This document shows, one piece after another, positions 44,000 through 57,644 of a stretch of 64,000 nt of DNA (position 1 is the stretch's first letter; each line of letters opens with the position of its first letter). Source of the DNA: Effrenium voratum (Eukaryota; Sar; Dinophyceae; Suessiales; Symbiodiniaceae); the NCBI GenBank assembly GCA_963377175.1, contig CAUJNA010003319.1:31001-95000 (forward strand), in the 5' to 3' direction. The notes under the pieces were generated by a model. The model was not told the DNA's origin, ran no database searches, and was given only the letters and a program-made list of their open reading frames with translations. The translations under genes were made by a program, and so were the position numbers.

Positions 44000-46420
44000 C
44001 CCAAAAATCTTGAAGCCTGACAAGACCTTGCAGACATCACGTTTTGTGAGCATTACTGTTTCACATGTGCTGTTGCCAGCGCCGAGGGATTTGAGTTTCT
44101 GCTGTGTAAGGTCTAGGCTTTAATTGTCGTTTGGAGGGTTTAGCGTGCAGCTTATCGCCTCGAATCTTGCTTCTCGCTCCTGCAAGCGCTTGACATCAAG
44201 CTGCCCAGTGCCAGAGCTCTCTTGGGAAGGTCACGGGCAACATGTAGGTTCTGGCAGTACTTGTGCCGGGAATACAAGAAACATGTGCGCGAAGCCAGGC
44301 GTTGAGTTGTGATGTTGCAACTAAAAGCCCATCAGTATCCGAATCAGCACAAACAGGATCTGCAGAATATCTAGTGATTCCATGTTTGGTCGGAAACCCA
44401 CCAAACAACAAGTGATATTCTCAGGGTGGAAGCTGCATGAACGACTGCCTGAAAATCATGAGGCCCAACTCTGCCCTGCTGGGGTCACAGGGGCGGTTAG
44501 TTGAGGTTGAGAAGGGTTCACTCGAAAGGCGGGGTGAATTTCTAAGGTCAACGATTTCCCACTGTGCACCTTGCCCAAACGCGGCTCCTTGGCACAGCCA
44601 TGGTCCAATTCACCGCAATGCTGAGCTGGATCTTGTCCTCCGAAATTGAAATTAAAAAGGGGGACCGTATCAGGTTCCTCCCCCCTTTCCAGGCACTAGA
44701 AGGTTCCTCTCGAAGAGGGGTCCTACACATACTAGTGGGAAACCTCCGGAAATCTGTGATAGAGATAACATGTGATAACTTAAGGAACATGTCCATTGAC
44801 TGCTCCATTGTGTCTTTCAAACAAACTCCCCTTGAAGTAGGTCGCGCTGGCACTTGCGTCTTAGACTGGGAACTCCCCTGCCTGTTTCTGGAGAGAGGTC
44901 AAAAGAAATGCCAAAAGGAATCGGTCAAAGTGCTGCAAAGAATGATTGTTTATCTAGTTGCCAGCACTCTTGCTTAGCATCTTCCACCACCCCTTCCGGG
45001 ATGCTTCTTGGAATGACATCTCTGGATGTGAACATGGGATCTAACAAATGCCCAACCTAGCGGCGGTTTGTGGATTCTTGATTTCACTTCCCCATCCTAG
45101 ATAGATGCATGGTTGAAACAAACGTCTTGCTCGGCCTTCGGGAAGCGAGGCAACTCTCAGCTTTGGTCAAACTATCTCCCCAAAAGAAGCGACACCTGTT
45201 GGGTAGCTCGTGTGGAACGGTCATTGTCCACCACAAGTGGGAAAATAGAGCAACCAAGCAATCGGGCAAATTCCAAATGAACTGATGGCCACTGGGGGCT
45301 TTAAACGCATGGACAAAATGGAGACCAAACGACTCGTTGAAACCTCATGAGGGTTGAAAACTGTTCCTCTTACATGATCAGAGTCAACCCAGTGGCAGGT
45401 TAAAAATGGCTCAAGAAACGCAATCCCAGTTTGTGATGTTTAGATCAGCTAGAAGCCGTCCGCGCCAACTACTATAACTCGCCAATCTGGACTAAGAACA
45501 GCCTTCAGTAAGAGGCGTTCATCTGGGCGGAGTTGCTCTTGGTACATGGGCCGATGAGAGCGTCACACAACTGGTGCGCAAAATGTCAAACCAATCCCAG
45601 GTAGGAAAGCCAAGGCTAGGCAAGGTCGGTAGAAGTAGAAGCTTCTTAGAAGGAAGGGGCTCCAAGCCGCAATGTCTCTCCTGACAATGGGCAATGCCCA
45701 TACAAAACCGTGTGGTCCCATTCAGGGGGAATCAAACGTGATGAGTTGTTTGGGTTGGGGGGGTTCACAAATAGGGGGCCGAAGATGGGCTTCCTTTTGG
45801 GTTCCCTTCAAAGCGCTATGCGCAAAGCTGATCTTTGACCCTTTCAGAGTTTTCCAGACCTGAGGACCCTTGCAGCAAGTTGTGCCATGTGTAGACGGTG
45901 GAATTGGCCACGCGCCCTCTTCTGCAATGAAACATGCGACTACGGTGGAACCCTTTGCGTGCGAACTGGAGGCGAAACAGGACCCTCAGGAGCCGAATTC
46001 TCGCTTGACACACATCTTCATCAAATGGATGCAGGATGCGGCTCAAAGTGGTGCTGTGCTGTGGCCCCCTATGAAAGCCCAAATAAGCCGCCCAGCGGGC
46101 AGTAACTAGCCGTGTCAACTTGATGAGGTGTCTGCTTCCGACATAGAGCCATCTGCAACCTTTCACGGGACTTATTGCTGTCATTTGTTCCCTCCTACCT
46201 CAACAGGCCAGTCACTAGAACAAGCACACATCTGAGAGGGTATGTAGCAGTGCGCCAAACCGCCACACTCAAAGGCGCCAAGCTGCCGCCACCACTCTGG
46301 GGTCGGAGATGAGCGGAGGAAACCGAGTATCGGCCTGGCACGTTGCTTCGTGTACCACCATGCTGGCTCCCTGCTAACGCCAAATCAGGTCGTCAAAACG
46401 CATGACTGATTGGAGGGTAT
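44000..46420. other. No supported gene
   Basis: The plus frame 44564-44977 (137 codons, with SSEIEIKKGDRIRFLPPFQ) and minus 45816-46184 are open but unrecognised. The region may hold old mobile-element remains; no reverse transcriptase or transposase motif was seen. Confidence 0.35.
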
Positions 46421-46424
46421 GAAA

Positions 46425-49400
46425 AATCTGGCAAAGTACTCTGCTAGCATAAAGCCCCCCAATCCGGCAAAGTACTCTGCTAGCATAAAGCGCCCCCGAT
46501 CTGGCAAAGTACTCTGCCAGCATAAAGCTCCCCGATCTGGCAAAGTAGTCTCCCAGCATAAAGCCCCCCGATCTGGCAAAGTGCTCTGCTAGCCTAATCA
46601 CTCTGCTAACAGAAAGCCCACCGATGTGGCAAAGTACTCTGCTACCATAAAGCCCCACGATCTGGCAAAGTACTCTGCTAGCAAAAAGGCCCCCGATCTG
46701 GCAAAGTGCGATCTGGCAAAGTACTTTGCTAGCAAAAAGCCCCCGGATCTGGCAAAGTGCTCTCATAAAGCTCCCCGATCTGGCAAATTACTCTGCTAGC
46801 ATAAAAGGCCCCCGATCTCGCCAAAGTAGTCTGCTAGCATAAACCCGCCCGATCTGGCAAAGTACTTTGCTAGCATAAAGGCCCCCCAGTCTGGCAAAGT
46901 ACTGTGCTAGCATACAGCCCCCCGATGTGGCAAAGTCCTCTGCCAGCACAAAGCCCCCCGATCTGGCAAAGTACTCTGCTAGCACTAGCATAAAACCCCC
47001 TGATCTGGCAAAGTACTCTGCTGGCATCAACCCCTCCGATCTGGCAAAGTGCTCTGCTAGCATCAAGCCCCCCGATCTGGCAAAGTACTCTGCTAGCATA
47101 AAGCCCCCCGATCTGGCAAAGTACTCTGCTAGCGTAAAGCCGATCTGGCAAAGTACTCTGCTAGCATAAAGCCCCCCCGATCTGGCAAGGTACTCTGCCA
47201 GCCTGATCTGGCAAAGTACTCTGCTAGCATAAAGCCCCCCAATCTGGCAAAGTACTCTGCTAGCACAAAGCCCACCGATGTGGCAAAGTGCTTTGCTAGC
47301 ATAAAGCCACCCGATCTGGCAAAGTACTCTGCTAGCATAAAGCCCCCCGATCTGGCAAAGTACTCTGCTAGCGTAAAGCCGATCTGGCAAAGTACTCTGC
47401 TAGCATGAAGCCCTCCGATCTGGCAAAGTGCTCTGCTAGAATAAAGCCCCCCGATCTAGCAAAGTGCTCTGCTAGCATAAGGCCCCCGATCTGGCAAAGT
47501 GCTCTGCTAGCATAAAGCCCCCCGATCTGGCAAAGTACTCTGCTAGCAAAAAGGCCCCCGATCTGGCAAAGTGCAATCTGGCAAAGTGCTCTGCTAGCAT
47601 AAGGCCCCCGATCTGGCAAAGTGATCTGCTAGCATAAAGCCCCCCGATCTGGCAAAGTACTCTGCTAGCATAAAGCCCCCCGATCTGGCAAAGTACTCTG
47701 CTAGCGTAAAGCCGATCTGGCAAAGTACTCTGCTAGCATGAAGCCCTCCGATCTGGCAAAGTGCTCTGCTAGAATAAAGCCCCCCGATCTAGCAAAGTGC
47801 TCTGCTAGCATAAGGCCCCCGATCTGGCAAAGTGCTCTGCTAGCATAAAGCCCCCCGATCTGGCAAAGTACTCTGCTAGCATAAAGCCCCCCAATCTGGC
47901 AAGGTACTCTGCTAGCATAAAGTCCCCCGGTCTGGCAAAGTACTCTGTTAGCATAAAGCCCGCCGATCTGGCAAAGTACTCTGCTAGCATAAAGCCCCCC
48001 GATCTGGCAAAGTACTCTGCTAGCACAAAAGCCCCCCGATCTGGCAAAGTACTCTGCTAGCATAAAAGGCCCCCGATCTAGCAAAGTACTCTGCTAGCAT
48101 AAAGCCCCCCGATTTGGCAAAGTACTCTGCTAGCATAAAGCCTGCCGATCTGGCAAAGTACGATCTGGCAAAGTACTCTGCTAGCATAAAGGACCCCGAT
48201 CTGGCAAAGTACTCTGCTAGCATAAAGGCCCCTGATCTGGCAAAGTACTCTGCTAGCATAAAGCCTGCCGATCTGGCAAAGTACTCTGCTAGCATAAAGG
48301 ACCCCGATCTGGCAAAGTACTCTGCTAGCATAAAGGCCCCTGATCTGGCAAAGTACTCTTCTAGCATAAAGCCCCCCGATCTGGCAAAGTACTCTGCTAG
48401 CATAAAGCCCCCCGATCTGGCAAAGTACTCTGCTAGCACTAGCATAAAAACCCCCGATCTGGCAAAGTACTCTGCTAGCATAAAGCCCCCCGATCTGGCA
48501 ACGTACTCTGCTAGAATAAAGCCCGCCGATCTGGCAAAGTACTCTTGTAGCATAAAGCCCCCCCGATCTGACTAGCATAAAGCCCCCCGATCTGGCAACG
48601 TATTTTGCTAGCATAAAGCCCCCCCGATCTGGCAAAGTACTCTGCTAGCATAAAGCCTCCGATCTGGCAAAGAACTCTGCTAGCAGAAAGTCCCCAGATC
48701 TGGCAAAGTACTCTGCTAGAACAAGCCCCCCGATCTGGCAAAGTACTCTGCTAGCATAAAGCCCCCCGATCTGGCAAAGTACTCTGCTAGCACAAAGCCC
48801 CCCGATCTGGCAAAGTACTGTGCTAGCACAAAGCCCCCCGATCTGGCAAAGTACTCTGCTAGCATAAAGCTCCCCGATCTGGCAAAGTACTCTGCTCGCA
48901 TAAAGCCCCCCGATCTGGCAAAGTACTCTGCTAGCATAAAGCCCCCCGATCTGGCAAAGTGCTCTGCTAGCATAAAGCCACCCGATCTGGCAAAGTACTC
49001 TGCTAGCAAAAAACCCGGATCTGGCAAAGTACTCTGCTAGCGTAAAGCCGATCTGGCAAAGAACTCTGCTAGCAGAAAGTCCCCAGATCTGGCAAAGTAC
49101 TCTGCTAGAATAAGCCCCCCGATCTGGCAAAGTACTCTGCTAGCATAAAGGCCCCCGATCTGGCAAAGTACTCTGCTAGCACAAAGCCCCCCGATCTGGC
49201 AAAGTACTCTGCTAGCGTAAAGCCGATCTGGCAAAGTACTCTGCTAGCATAAAGCCCCCCGATCTGGCAAAGTACGATCTGGCAAAGTACTCTGCTAGCA
49301 TAAAGCCCCCCGATCTGGCAAAGTACTTTGCTAGCATAAAGGCCCCCCAGTCTGGCAAAGTACTCTGCTAGCATAAAGCCCCCCGATCTGGCAAAGTACT

Positions 49401-50655
49401 TTGCTAGCATAAAGGCCCCCCAGTCTGGCAAAGTACTCTGCTAGCATAAAGCCCCCCGATCTGGCAAAGTACTCTGCTAGCACAAAGCCCCCCGATCTGG
49501 CAAAGTACTCTGCTAGCAGAAAGCCCCCTGATCTGGCAAAGTACTCTGCTAGCACAAAGCCCCCCGATCTGGCAAAGTACTGTGCTAGCATGAAGCCCCC
49601 CAATCTGGCAAAGCACTCTGCTAGCATAAAGCCCCCCCGATCTGGCAAAGTACTCTGCTAGCATAAAGCCCCCCAATCCGGCCAAGTACTCTGCTAGCAT
49701 AAAGCCCCCCGATCTGGCAAAGTACTCTGCTAGCATAACGCCCCGGATCTGGCAAAGTACTCTGCTAACACAAAGCCCCCCTGTCTGGCAAAGTACTCTG
49801 CTAGCACAAAGCCCCCCCATCTGGCAAAGTACTCTGCAAGCATAACGCCCCCCGATCTGTCAAAGTACTCTGCTAGCATAACCGATCTGGCAAGCATGAC
49901 GGCCCCCCAATCTGCCAAAGCACTCTGCTAGCAGAAAGGCCCCCGGCCTTGCAAATTTCTCTGATAGCATAAAGCCCCCCGATCTGGCAAAGTACTCTGC
50001 TAGCATAAAGGCCCCCGATCTGGCATCTGCTAGCAAAAAGCCCCCCGATCTGGCAAAGTACTTTGCTAGCATAAAGGCCCCCCAGTCTGGCAAAGTACTC
50101 TGCTAGCATAAAGCCCCCCGATCTGGCAAAGTACTTTGCTAGCATAAAGGCCCCCCAGTCTGGCAAAGTACTCTGCTAGCATAAAGCCCCCCGATCTGGC
50201 AAAGTACTCTGCTAGCACAAAGCCCCACAATCTGGCAAAGCACTCCGATCTGGCATCTGCTAGCATAAAGCCCCCCGATCTGGCAACGTACTGCGCTAGC
50301 ATAACGCACCACAATCTGGCAAAGCACTTTGCTAGCATAAAGCCCCCCGATCTGGCAAAGTACTTTGCTAGCATAAAGGCCCCCCAGTCTGGCAAAGTAC
50401 TCTGCTAGCATAAAGCCCCCCGATCTGGCAAAGTACTTTGCTAGCATAAAGGCCCCCCAGTCTGGCAAAGTACTCTGCTAGCATAAAGCCCCCCGATCTG
50501 GCAAAGTACTCTGCTAGCACAAAGCCCCCCGATCTGGCAAAGTACTCTGCTAGCACAAAGGCCCCCCATCTGGCAAAGTACTCTGCTAGCACAAAGACCC
50601 CCCCATCTGGCAAAGTACTCTGCTAGCATAAGGCCCCCCGATCTGGCAAAGTACG
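46425..50655. repeat. 36-bp satellite array, about 115 copies
   Basis: The consensus unit is GATCTGGCAAAGTACTCT followed by GCTAGCATAAAGCCCCCC, 36 bp with 35-38 bp variants. It contains three short palindromes (GATC, AGTACT, GCTAGC). Because 36 is a multiple of three, three of the six frames are open for long stretches: DLAKYSASIKPP on plus, and GLYASRVLCQIG and GFMLAEYFARSG on minus. These give phantom proteins up to 200 residues with no start context, splice signal or flanking domain. Truncated units of 13-20 bp mark many internal junctions. The array ends sharply at GCAAAGTACGTTACAGG. Confidence 0.97.
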
Positions 50656-51012
50656 TTACAGGGATGGCCACCAACAATTTAACAAGGATTCTAGGCATCA
50701 AAGGAAAACCATGCCGACCCACGATCAATTTCTTCCCAGTTTGTATTAAGGAGCCCAATTTGGTGGATTGCGTTCTTCCAGAAAAACCTGATTGACAAGT
50801 GGGGGTTTATTCAGAGGTAAACATGAGCCCTACGAAGAGAACCGCGGCGATGGCCACTGGAAGGTCTGACAGAGGCAAACCTCAACTGCAAGCGACTCTC
50901 TCGCGGTGCATCCGTCAGCCATGGCAGCCTCAATTGCCGCCACCATATCTAAGTTGTTTACTAGGGTGTAGAGCGGGGTCGCCCTCGTCCACTCCCTGAG
51001 AACAAACGCATA

Positions 51013-51307
51013 CCTGGGTCTTCCATTTGGTCACTTTTTAGGGCTCTCGGCATTCTTTTTTGCTCGTTTCAGATTTTGAGCGGAAAAACTAAAAATGAGC
51101 AGAAAACTTGTTTTGGCATGTTTTGGCAAGTTGTCTCCCGGAACATGAGCGGACATCGGCGGGAAATGAGCGGAAATGTGCGGACACGCACCAGAACCAC
51201 TTTCCGATTGAGTGTTCTCTTTCCAATTGAGCGTTTTCGGATGAAATGAGCGTTATTTCTGCTCGAAACGGGAACATCCAGAAAAAAGTGCCCACGGAAG
51301 ACTCAGG
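51013..51307. mobile_element. MITE-like element, copy A
   Basis: 295 bp with terminal inverted repeats CCTGGGTCTTCC and, at the other end read in reverse, CCTGAGTCTTCC. It is flanked on both sides by TA, the target duplication of Tc1/mariner-type elements. The interior is rich in ATGAGCGG words. It encodes no protein. A relative lies at 59.6 kb in the same orientation. Confidence 0.7.
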
Positions 51308-51309
51308 TA

Positions 51310-53620
51310 TGACTGAATCACGCCAGTTTCATCTTGTGAGACGGCCGCTTTTGGCGACCAAGCGGCTTTCAACAACCATGGCCAAAATGCCCCGAGACGC
51401 ACCCCATTTTCTGCCCGTTTCAACTAGCGGAAAACCACACATGTTAAACACATCCGGAAGGTCCAAAGGCAATCGGCCTGTTGTGTTCCTCAAATTTGCG
51501 ATCGAAGGTCCCTGTCAAGGGTATATACTTTCTAATCAATACCACCCCGCTCTATGGACCAAGTCAAGTATTGAGGCTTGTGCATGCTTCCGCGGGAACA
51601 ATGGGAAGACCCCTGCACCCCGCTTGGGAGCGTTGGAGCGAGGAGCATCTGCACACCCAGGGATCGCGGGCTCCAAAAAGCGCCTGCGAGCTGCTGGAAG
51701 CACGCCCAAAGCTCCACATTCTGAGAAGGACAATGTCCTGGCTTCCCCTTTTGGTCATCCGAACAGACTTCAACCAAGGGAAGGGCAGTTCTCTTTCGAG
51801 TGCATCAACTGGGCCTCAGTCTCTTGGGGCAACTTTGCGGATGACTTCCTGCCCCCTTTTCTTTGATCGGCTCCAGTTTGGAGGCTATCGATGCTGTGAC
51901 CTTGGACCATTCAGCCTTGTGGTCTCCATGTTTGGGGTTCCGAAGTCACCATGGAAAGTTATATCCGACCATTCTTGAGGGTGTTCCAACCAACAGCCAT
52001 CGCTAAGAGAATGTGCCTACTTTTGGCAAACCCGCTTTAAATCAACTTCCAAAGAATGTCATGGATTCGGATGCTGCTCGGCTGAAACTTGTCTATGGTT
52101 CCAGCGCCAAAGAGCATCGATGCCAGCTTCGGCGACAGCAGCTTGGGCGCAGGCCGGACCGGCTGAACTCATCTAAGCCTGACGCTGCCCACCAATGATT
52201 GGATTTGGTGCTTACAAGTCAATCCTCCGGCGAAGCGAGGTCTCAAAAGACAGTTTCCATGAAACCCCTTTGAAATCACCCAGTCAAAGAGAAACTCAAC
52301 CCAAATCGGCCAAAATGGTGATGTCTAGATAAACTGCACGAACATGGAGAAGGGTCACATCTTGCTTTCGGCTTGCAACCGTCTCAGGTGGAGCCACAGG
52401 TTCAAAATGGGATGAATGCTCATGCCAGTTGCATTCCCTGCATTGACCCCTTGGTTCAACACCTTGTCCACTGTTGTTTCTGAGTGGAAGTGTGCCTAGT
52501 CCTTGTTATTGCATTGAGGGTTTGACAACAGAGCCACTGACCAAAGCAATGCGAACACATTGACGGTAATTGCTGACATACGGGTCGGCTCTGCAACGTG
52601 CACAAATCACTCGCTCCAGAACTTGAAAGTCTAAGATGCACTGCCTTAGAGTGTGGCCGCAATTGTTTCGTTTCTGGAAACCAGGTGGCAAATCCGCTTT
52701 TCACGCCGCACAGGAAAAGGGGCACAGCTTTCCAGAAGGCTGCTGCTGAACCGTTCTGACCCGCTTCTGCAAGGAACCATATCCGTTCGAAGGACATCCA
52801 GCATTGGATGCAAAGGGTGGAAATAGAGCTGGTCACCCCGAACGAATCCAGAGCAGCATACTTTGGCAGCATAAGGACATGAGGGAAATGCAGATTCAAT
52901 CAAACAGCAAATTGTTGCAGGTAAGGATACCCGGGTCCACTAAAGTGACATCCTTGAAATTTCCCTCCACGTGGTCGCTTTATGGAAAACAGCCCCAAAC
53001 GTCTCTTCGCGAACCCCTCAACATGTTCACTGGGCTGGACCCGTCACTTTGTTGTCAGGCCAGGCTTCCGTGGCAGCCCAAAGCCTGTCCGGACCCTGCT
53101 CGCTCTCTCCTGGCGCAGGGTCGCGTGTGGAAAACTGCCTCCAAATCCCTAGGAAACAAACGTTGAAAAGGTTTGGCCCCCCATTAAAATAGTCTTCCAA
53201 GTGTTCCCCAAACAGTTCAAACGCGTTTCGGATGAGTAAGAAAACAACACCCCGCCTTCCACTTTGTCCTTCAGGGAACCATTCAGGTGCCCTCTTTGGG
53301 GCGAGCCCTGTACAGTTTCATGAGTCTTTTGTCTGTGGTTCAATCGCCGGGCTGTCAACCAAACTTGAGGATTCTTGGCCCCACTTCCAAGGCACCTGTT
53401 CGATCATGGAGCGGCTGGCCGAGCAGCAAATCCGCTTGAAAACAAAAAGCCTGGCACCTGGACACCCACAAACCAAGAGTCCGACAAGGAAACAAGTATG
53501 TGCGTGAGATTGTTAACCACTGCTCCTCGTGACAGCCAGAAAGCTGATTAGGGTCAAACCCAATAGTACCACCATGTTTAACCCCCGTTAAAACCAATCA
53601 GAGGCGGCCATGCGCACAAG
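51310..53620. other. No supported gene
   Basis: Open frames of 165 codons (plus, 51481-51978) and 147 codons (minus, 52456-52899, with a run LDSFGVTSSISTLCIQCWM) compete on the two strands. Neither has a known motif. Old non-coding mobile-element DNA is the likeliest content. Confidence 0.3.
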
Positions 53621-54597
53621 TTGGAAACGCTGACGAGTACAACCACAGGTGCGCCTTCGCGTGCAGCCATGACAGGCACTGCTGCCATTGCCACCATACA
53701 AGGCTCAAGCAGGCAGTGGTTGAAGACTTGCAGAAATGCTTTAGGGTTCCTCTCAAGACCTGACAACAAAAGCCCAAGCCACGCTGAAAGAATCGAACAT
53801 TTGTTCTACCCTGGGCGGGCTTGTCTTGAGCAGTAAAGACTTGTCAGCAAAAAGAAAGGTGCCTCATGGCACCCAGTCGACTGCGCGCGCGCATGCTGTT
53901 CACCTAGACAAATGCTCACAGCCTGGCCACTGGCAGAGGGCTTGTGGGCTGTATGTCTCCCTGCTCTTGCGAGTGATGCCCTATAATGGCCGCTATTGGC
54001 CCTGGCAATGGCAAAAGGCAAAATGGCAAGCACAGTCACGCAGTAGATTCAGGATATTCGGGACATATGGCCTCACGATTCAGGATTCAGGATGTGGCCT
54101 TCTATAGCATATAAGCCTGAACATCACTTAGGGCCAACACCTCATGAACCTAGGCATTGTGTCAGAATCATCCAGCACCAGCATCCGGATTGCGCCTTGC
54201 CCAAAATTTCGACTCACATCCACAATTGCATTCTGCATGACCAGTTGTGCTGGGAAACCAAGTTTCGAGAAGACATGCATGGGCCAATCATGTGAGGAGG
54301 TCTTGGTGTCTGCAGGTAAATCGGCAGGCCACTTGTGCATGTCCTGGCAAAGCTGCCCATTACATGCAAGTCAACCGAGATCGTTGCTACGCTGATAGCT
54401 TGCCACTTGTTTGGCACAACAAGATGCTTGAATGCCAAACCCTGGTGCTTTGGCACACGCTTGTACGCTTGTGTGGCATGGACTAGCTGAGTCGCAGAAT
54501 GCAGTACTTTTTTCACGGCCAAAGGAGTACGGAATATGGAGTCAAAAGGCCGCAGGAGCGCTGCATCAAAACATGTCATTGTTTGAGTAAACAAATC

Positions 54598-54720
54598 AGC
54601 TCCAAGCCAACCCTAAATCCACCTAAAGTCAACCCTAAACCTGCCCAACCAACCCCAAACCACCCCAAGACCCACTCGCATGAAGAGCCAAGCCAGCCCA
54701 AACCACCCCTAACGTAAACC
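54598..54720. repeat. CCCTAAA-derived degenerate repeat
   Basis: AACCCTAAATCCACCTAAAG and similar A/C-rich words for about 120 bp, resembling strongly mutated telomere-type repeats. Confidence 0.6.
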
Positions 54721-55449
54721 AGCCCCCTGGAACTCCCAACTGCCTCCCAATCAGAGCCAATGGTGTCAGCATGCCTGCAAAACGAGACCTGGCAGGCAGC
54801 TTTGAAGCTTGTGAGGTGGCAAGAAGCATAGATCATGGCAGGCAGTATTTGGCCATGGCGGGCGACATGCGACACGGCAGGCCGAATAAAGCAAGGCAGG
54901 CAGCAAAGAGTGTGATGCGAAATCTCTGGTGCCAAGGGTCCTGTTGGCAAAGGATACTCAAGAGTGAATGCCCACAAATGCCGAATGGAATGAAGGAACG
55001 GTAGAACTGGGCAATGTCTTGGCATCTTTGGGGTTCCGCAAAATCACTGGCGAGTCCATCCAAACCGTGGAGCCAATACCTCAAAGCCTCGCCATATCTT
55101 GCCATTCTTGGCATTCTTGGCACGGCACCCTCGCTGGAGCCCAGCAAATCTGCTGTTCGCGGATTAAGGCTTCGATCATCTTCGATCGACCTCCCCGTGA
55201 TTTGCGCCCGTTTCGCGGACACCGCCGAGCCAGGCGAAACTGCACCGCATGCATCATACAAAAAAATGCAGTCCATCACTTCGTGAGGCGCGATCCACGC
55301 ACTCATCCCTGGTGTTGGCTTGTGAAGTTGGACCTGGCGCTTTCTCAGGCCATCACCACGGGCTGTGTCGGCTTAAACTCATGGTTCAGTCGTGGCCAGT
55401 TTACGTAATGAATTCAGCTTACTGCTCATCTGGTCCCAATGTCTCAAAA

Positions 55450-55690
55450 GGAAGCCCCAGCAATACTACATCACTACTACATCAAATGAGAATCTCAAGT
55501 CCAGGAATTCTGCATCAAATCAAAATGAACTTCTAATCAAGCTCCAGCAATACCAAATCAAGTGGAAACTCAAGTCCGCCAATACCCAATCAAATGCAAG
55601 CTCAAATCAGAATCTCACAAGGAAGCTCCAGAAATACTACATCAAATGGAAACGCGAGTCCAGCAATACTCCATCAAATGCAAACTCCAC
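55450..55690. repeat. Tandem repeat, unit about 31-33 bp, about 7 copies
   Basis: Degenerate units of the form CTCCAGCAATACTACATCAA followed by ATGGAAACTCAAG. Open plus frames through it (135 codons, 55392-55799) come from the repeat. Confidence 0.82.
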
Positions 55691-55799
55691 TTTTCAAGGA
55701 AACCATTTGGGATTCCATGCCAATTCTCCAGGGAGCACTGCAACATTGCCCAAGGAAAACACAGAGAACGCACAGGTGCAAAACCGTGGAAATGATTAA

Positions 55800-57635
55800 A
55801 CTGCGTTGAAGTTGCGGATCCCTCAAACTCGTTGGCTTCAACTTTGGAATTCCCTTCCAGGCACCAACAAAGGGGATTCCCGACCCTAAGAAGCAAACAA
55901 TAAGCCAAGCGAGTAAAACCAATTAGACCCCACAAAGTGGTTGGTAAACGATGTTGGTCCCAATCACGGCTCGGCACAACCAGGCAATTGCAGCCTTGGC
56001 CAACTGACTTTCTGCAGGAAAACATGCAAGCACTTAAACTTGTGAAACCTGTTTGTCCCTCATTGCGGGGTTCCTCGCGAGTCATCAGCACCTTTGCTTG
56101 CAACATGGTTGGTTCCGGTCAATGGGTATGTAAGTCACACTTGCAGCCTAGAATACTGATCTCTGGAGGGCAGCCGTCAGCAAGAAGGTCTGGTCAAGTA
56201 CACGTGCGTCAAATAAAGAAACTAAGAAGATCTGCGGTGCCAACCGCATTCTATAAATCCTGAGTTGGCTGTCCTAAGCTCACTCAAACAATGTAACAAC
56301 GCACCTTGCTCTCCCCACTAGGCGCAGCACAATGTCCACTCTAAACACTTGAGCAGCGAATGTCTTTTGCGGAAACACAGGTGCCTTCGGGATGGCCGAG
56401 TCCGCACAGCTTACCCCGGAACAGCGCCCAACACAAACAAACATCAGATTGCTCAAAATGCAATGAAACCAGCCATTCATCCCTCGAACAAATCCTAAGA
56501 AACCAAGTTTGGTCGCTGGATACCTTAATTTCCAGGGATCTAGCCAAGCAGTGCCGCCAACAACAGCTTCCTAGCAATGCTCAGACACCGTCTACGTCCC
56601 GCGAAGCTCATGCGCGCCAGAGCGTCTTGCTCTGGGGGGTCATTGCCTAGGCAGATGCAGGAATGGCGAGGAACTGGCTGGTTTCGAGTTGCTTGGAGTT
56701 TGGGCAGTGGATTTCCCCCTCATTTCTCTCATGCAAGAGATGAAACTGTTTCGTCTGAGCAACATGTTCTCAGAATCATGATGCAAACGGAGCATGCGGC
56801 TCGGAAACTGAATTTGTTCAAAACAATTGACCAACAATATTTGGGAAATCGCAAGTTTGATTGCAACCAAAACCACATATTGCAACACTGTAGCATGCTG
56901 CATACTGTTTATGGACACCACAGTACCAGGATTGCTCGTGGGGCGCTGCCATCCGGCCTCCTCTTGCACAAGCATTCACAAAGAACGGCTTGCGCAAGTC
57001 CCTGAGAAAAGTTGACGTGGGATATTGCCGCGGAACCCATTCATTTGTAGCAACTTGTAGGACCGTGGCCCAATGGTGCTGAACCATGCTGCATTGCGAC
57101 GCGCACACGCACAAACTCTGAATATTCCTGCAACCCTCCAGTTATGGTTGGGTCCATGTCGTTTGCGCTTTTAAATGGCCCGCAATATGGTAGTTGCCCA
57201 TTTCGTGTCAAGCAAGCACTGGGGGCCTAAGACGCACATGGACCAAAAGATTTGATACTAGTACTTCGTGTCAAGCTAGCAAGTTTAGTTGAAGACGGGC
57301 ATTGGCAAAACGTACCATATTGTTCAATCGTGGCTTGATTTGAGCATGGGCCTTCCTCAAACCAAGCATAGATGTGGGGGCTACAAGGGCTCACACCAGA
57401 CTAGCTGTCACTTGTCTTTTCAGCGAAGAGCTTCCGCAACATGCTAAGGATAAATTTGGTGTCACATCCTGCAAAAAATACATCTGCCCACGCCAAAGCG
57501 GGCTGGCGCATTCTGAGCAGAGATTGGTTTAACAGGGTTGCCTACGTTTCCTCTTGAAACATCACCACTTCGCCACTTATAATGACCTTTAAAACCACCG
57601 GCGGGTGAAATCTAGGGGCCCTTGTTCAAAATCAC
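55800..57635. other. No supported gene
   Basis: Frames up to 154 codons on the minus strand and 142 on the plus strand, none with motifs. Confidence 0.35.
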
Positions 57636-57644
57636 CAAATGGAG

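Noticed and set aside
46788..49820. Open frames of 100-200 codons within the 36-bp satellite
   Set aside because: They result from a unit length divisible by three; no start context, no domain, and several frames are open at once.
46425..50655. CRISPR array
   Set aside because: Units are directly contiguous with no unique spacers and the host is eukaryotic.
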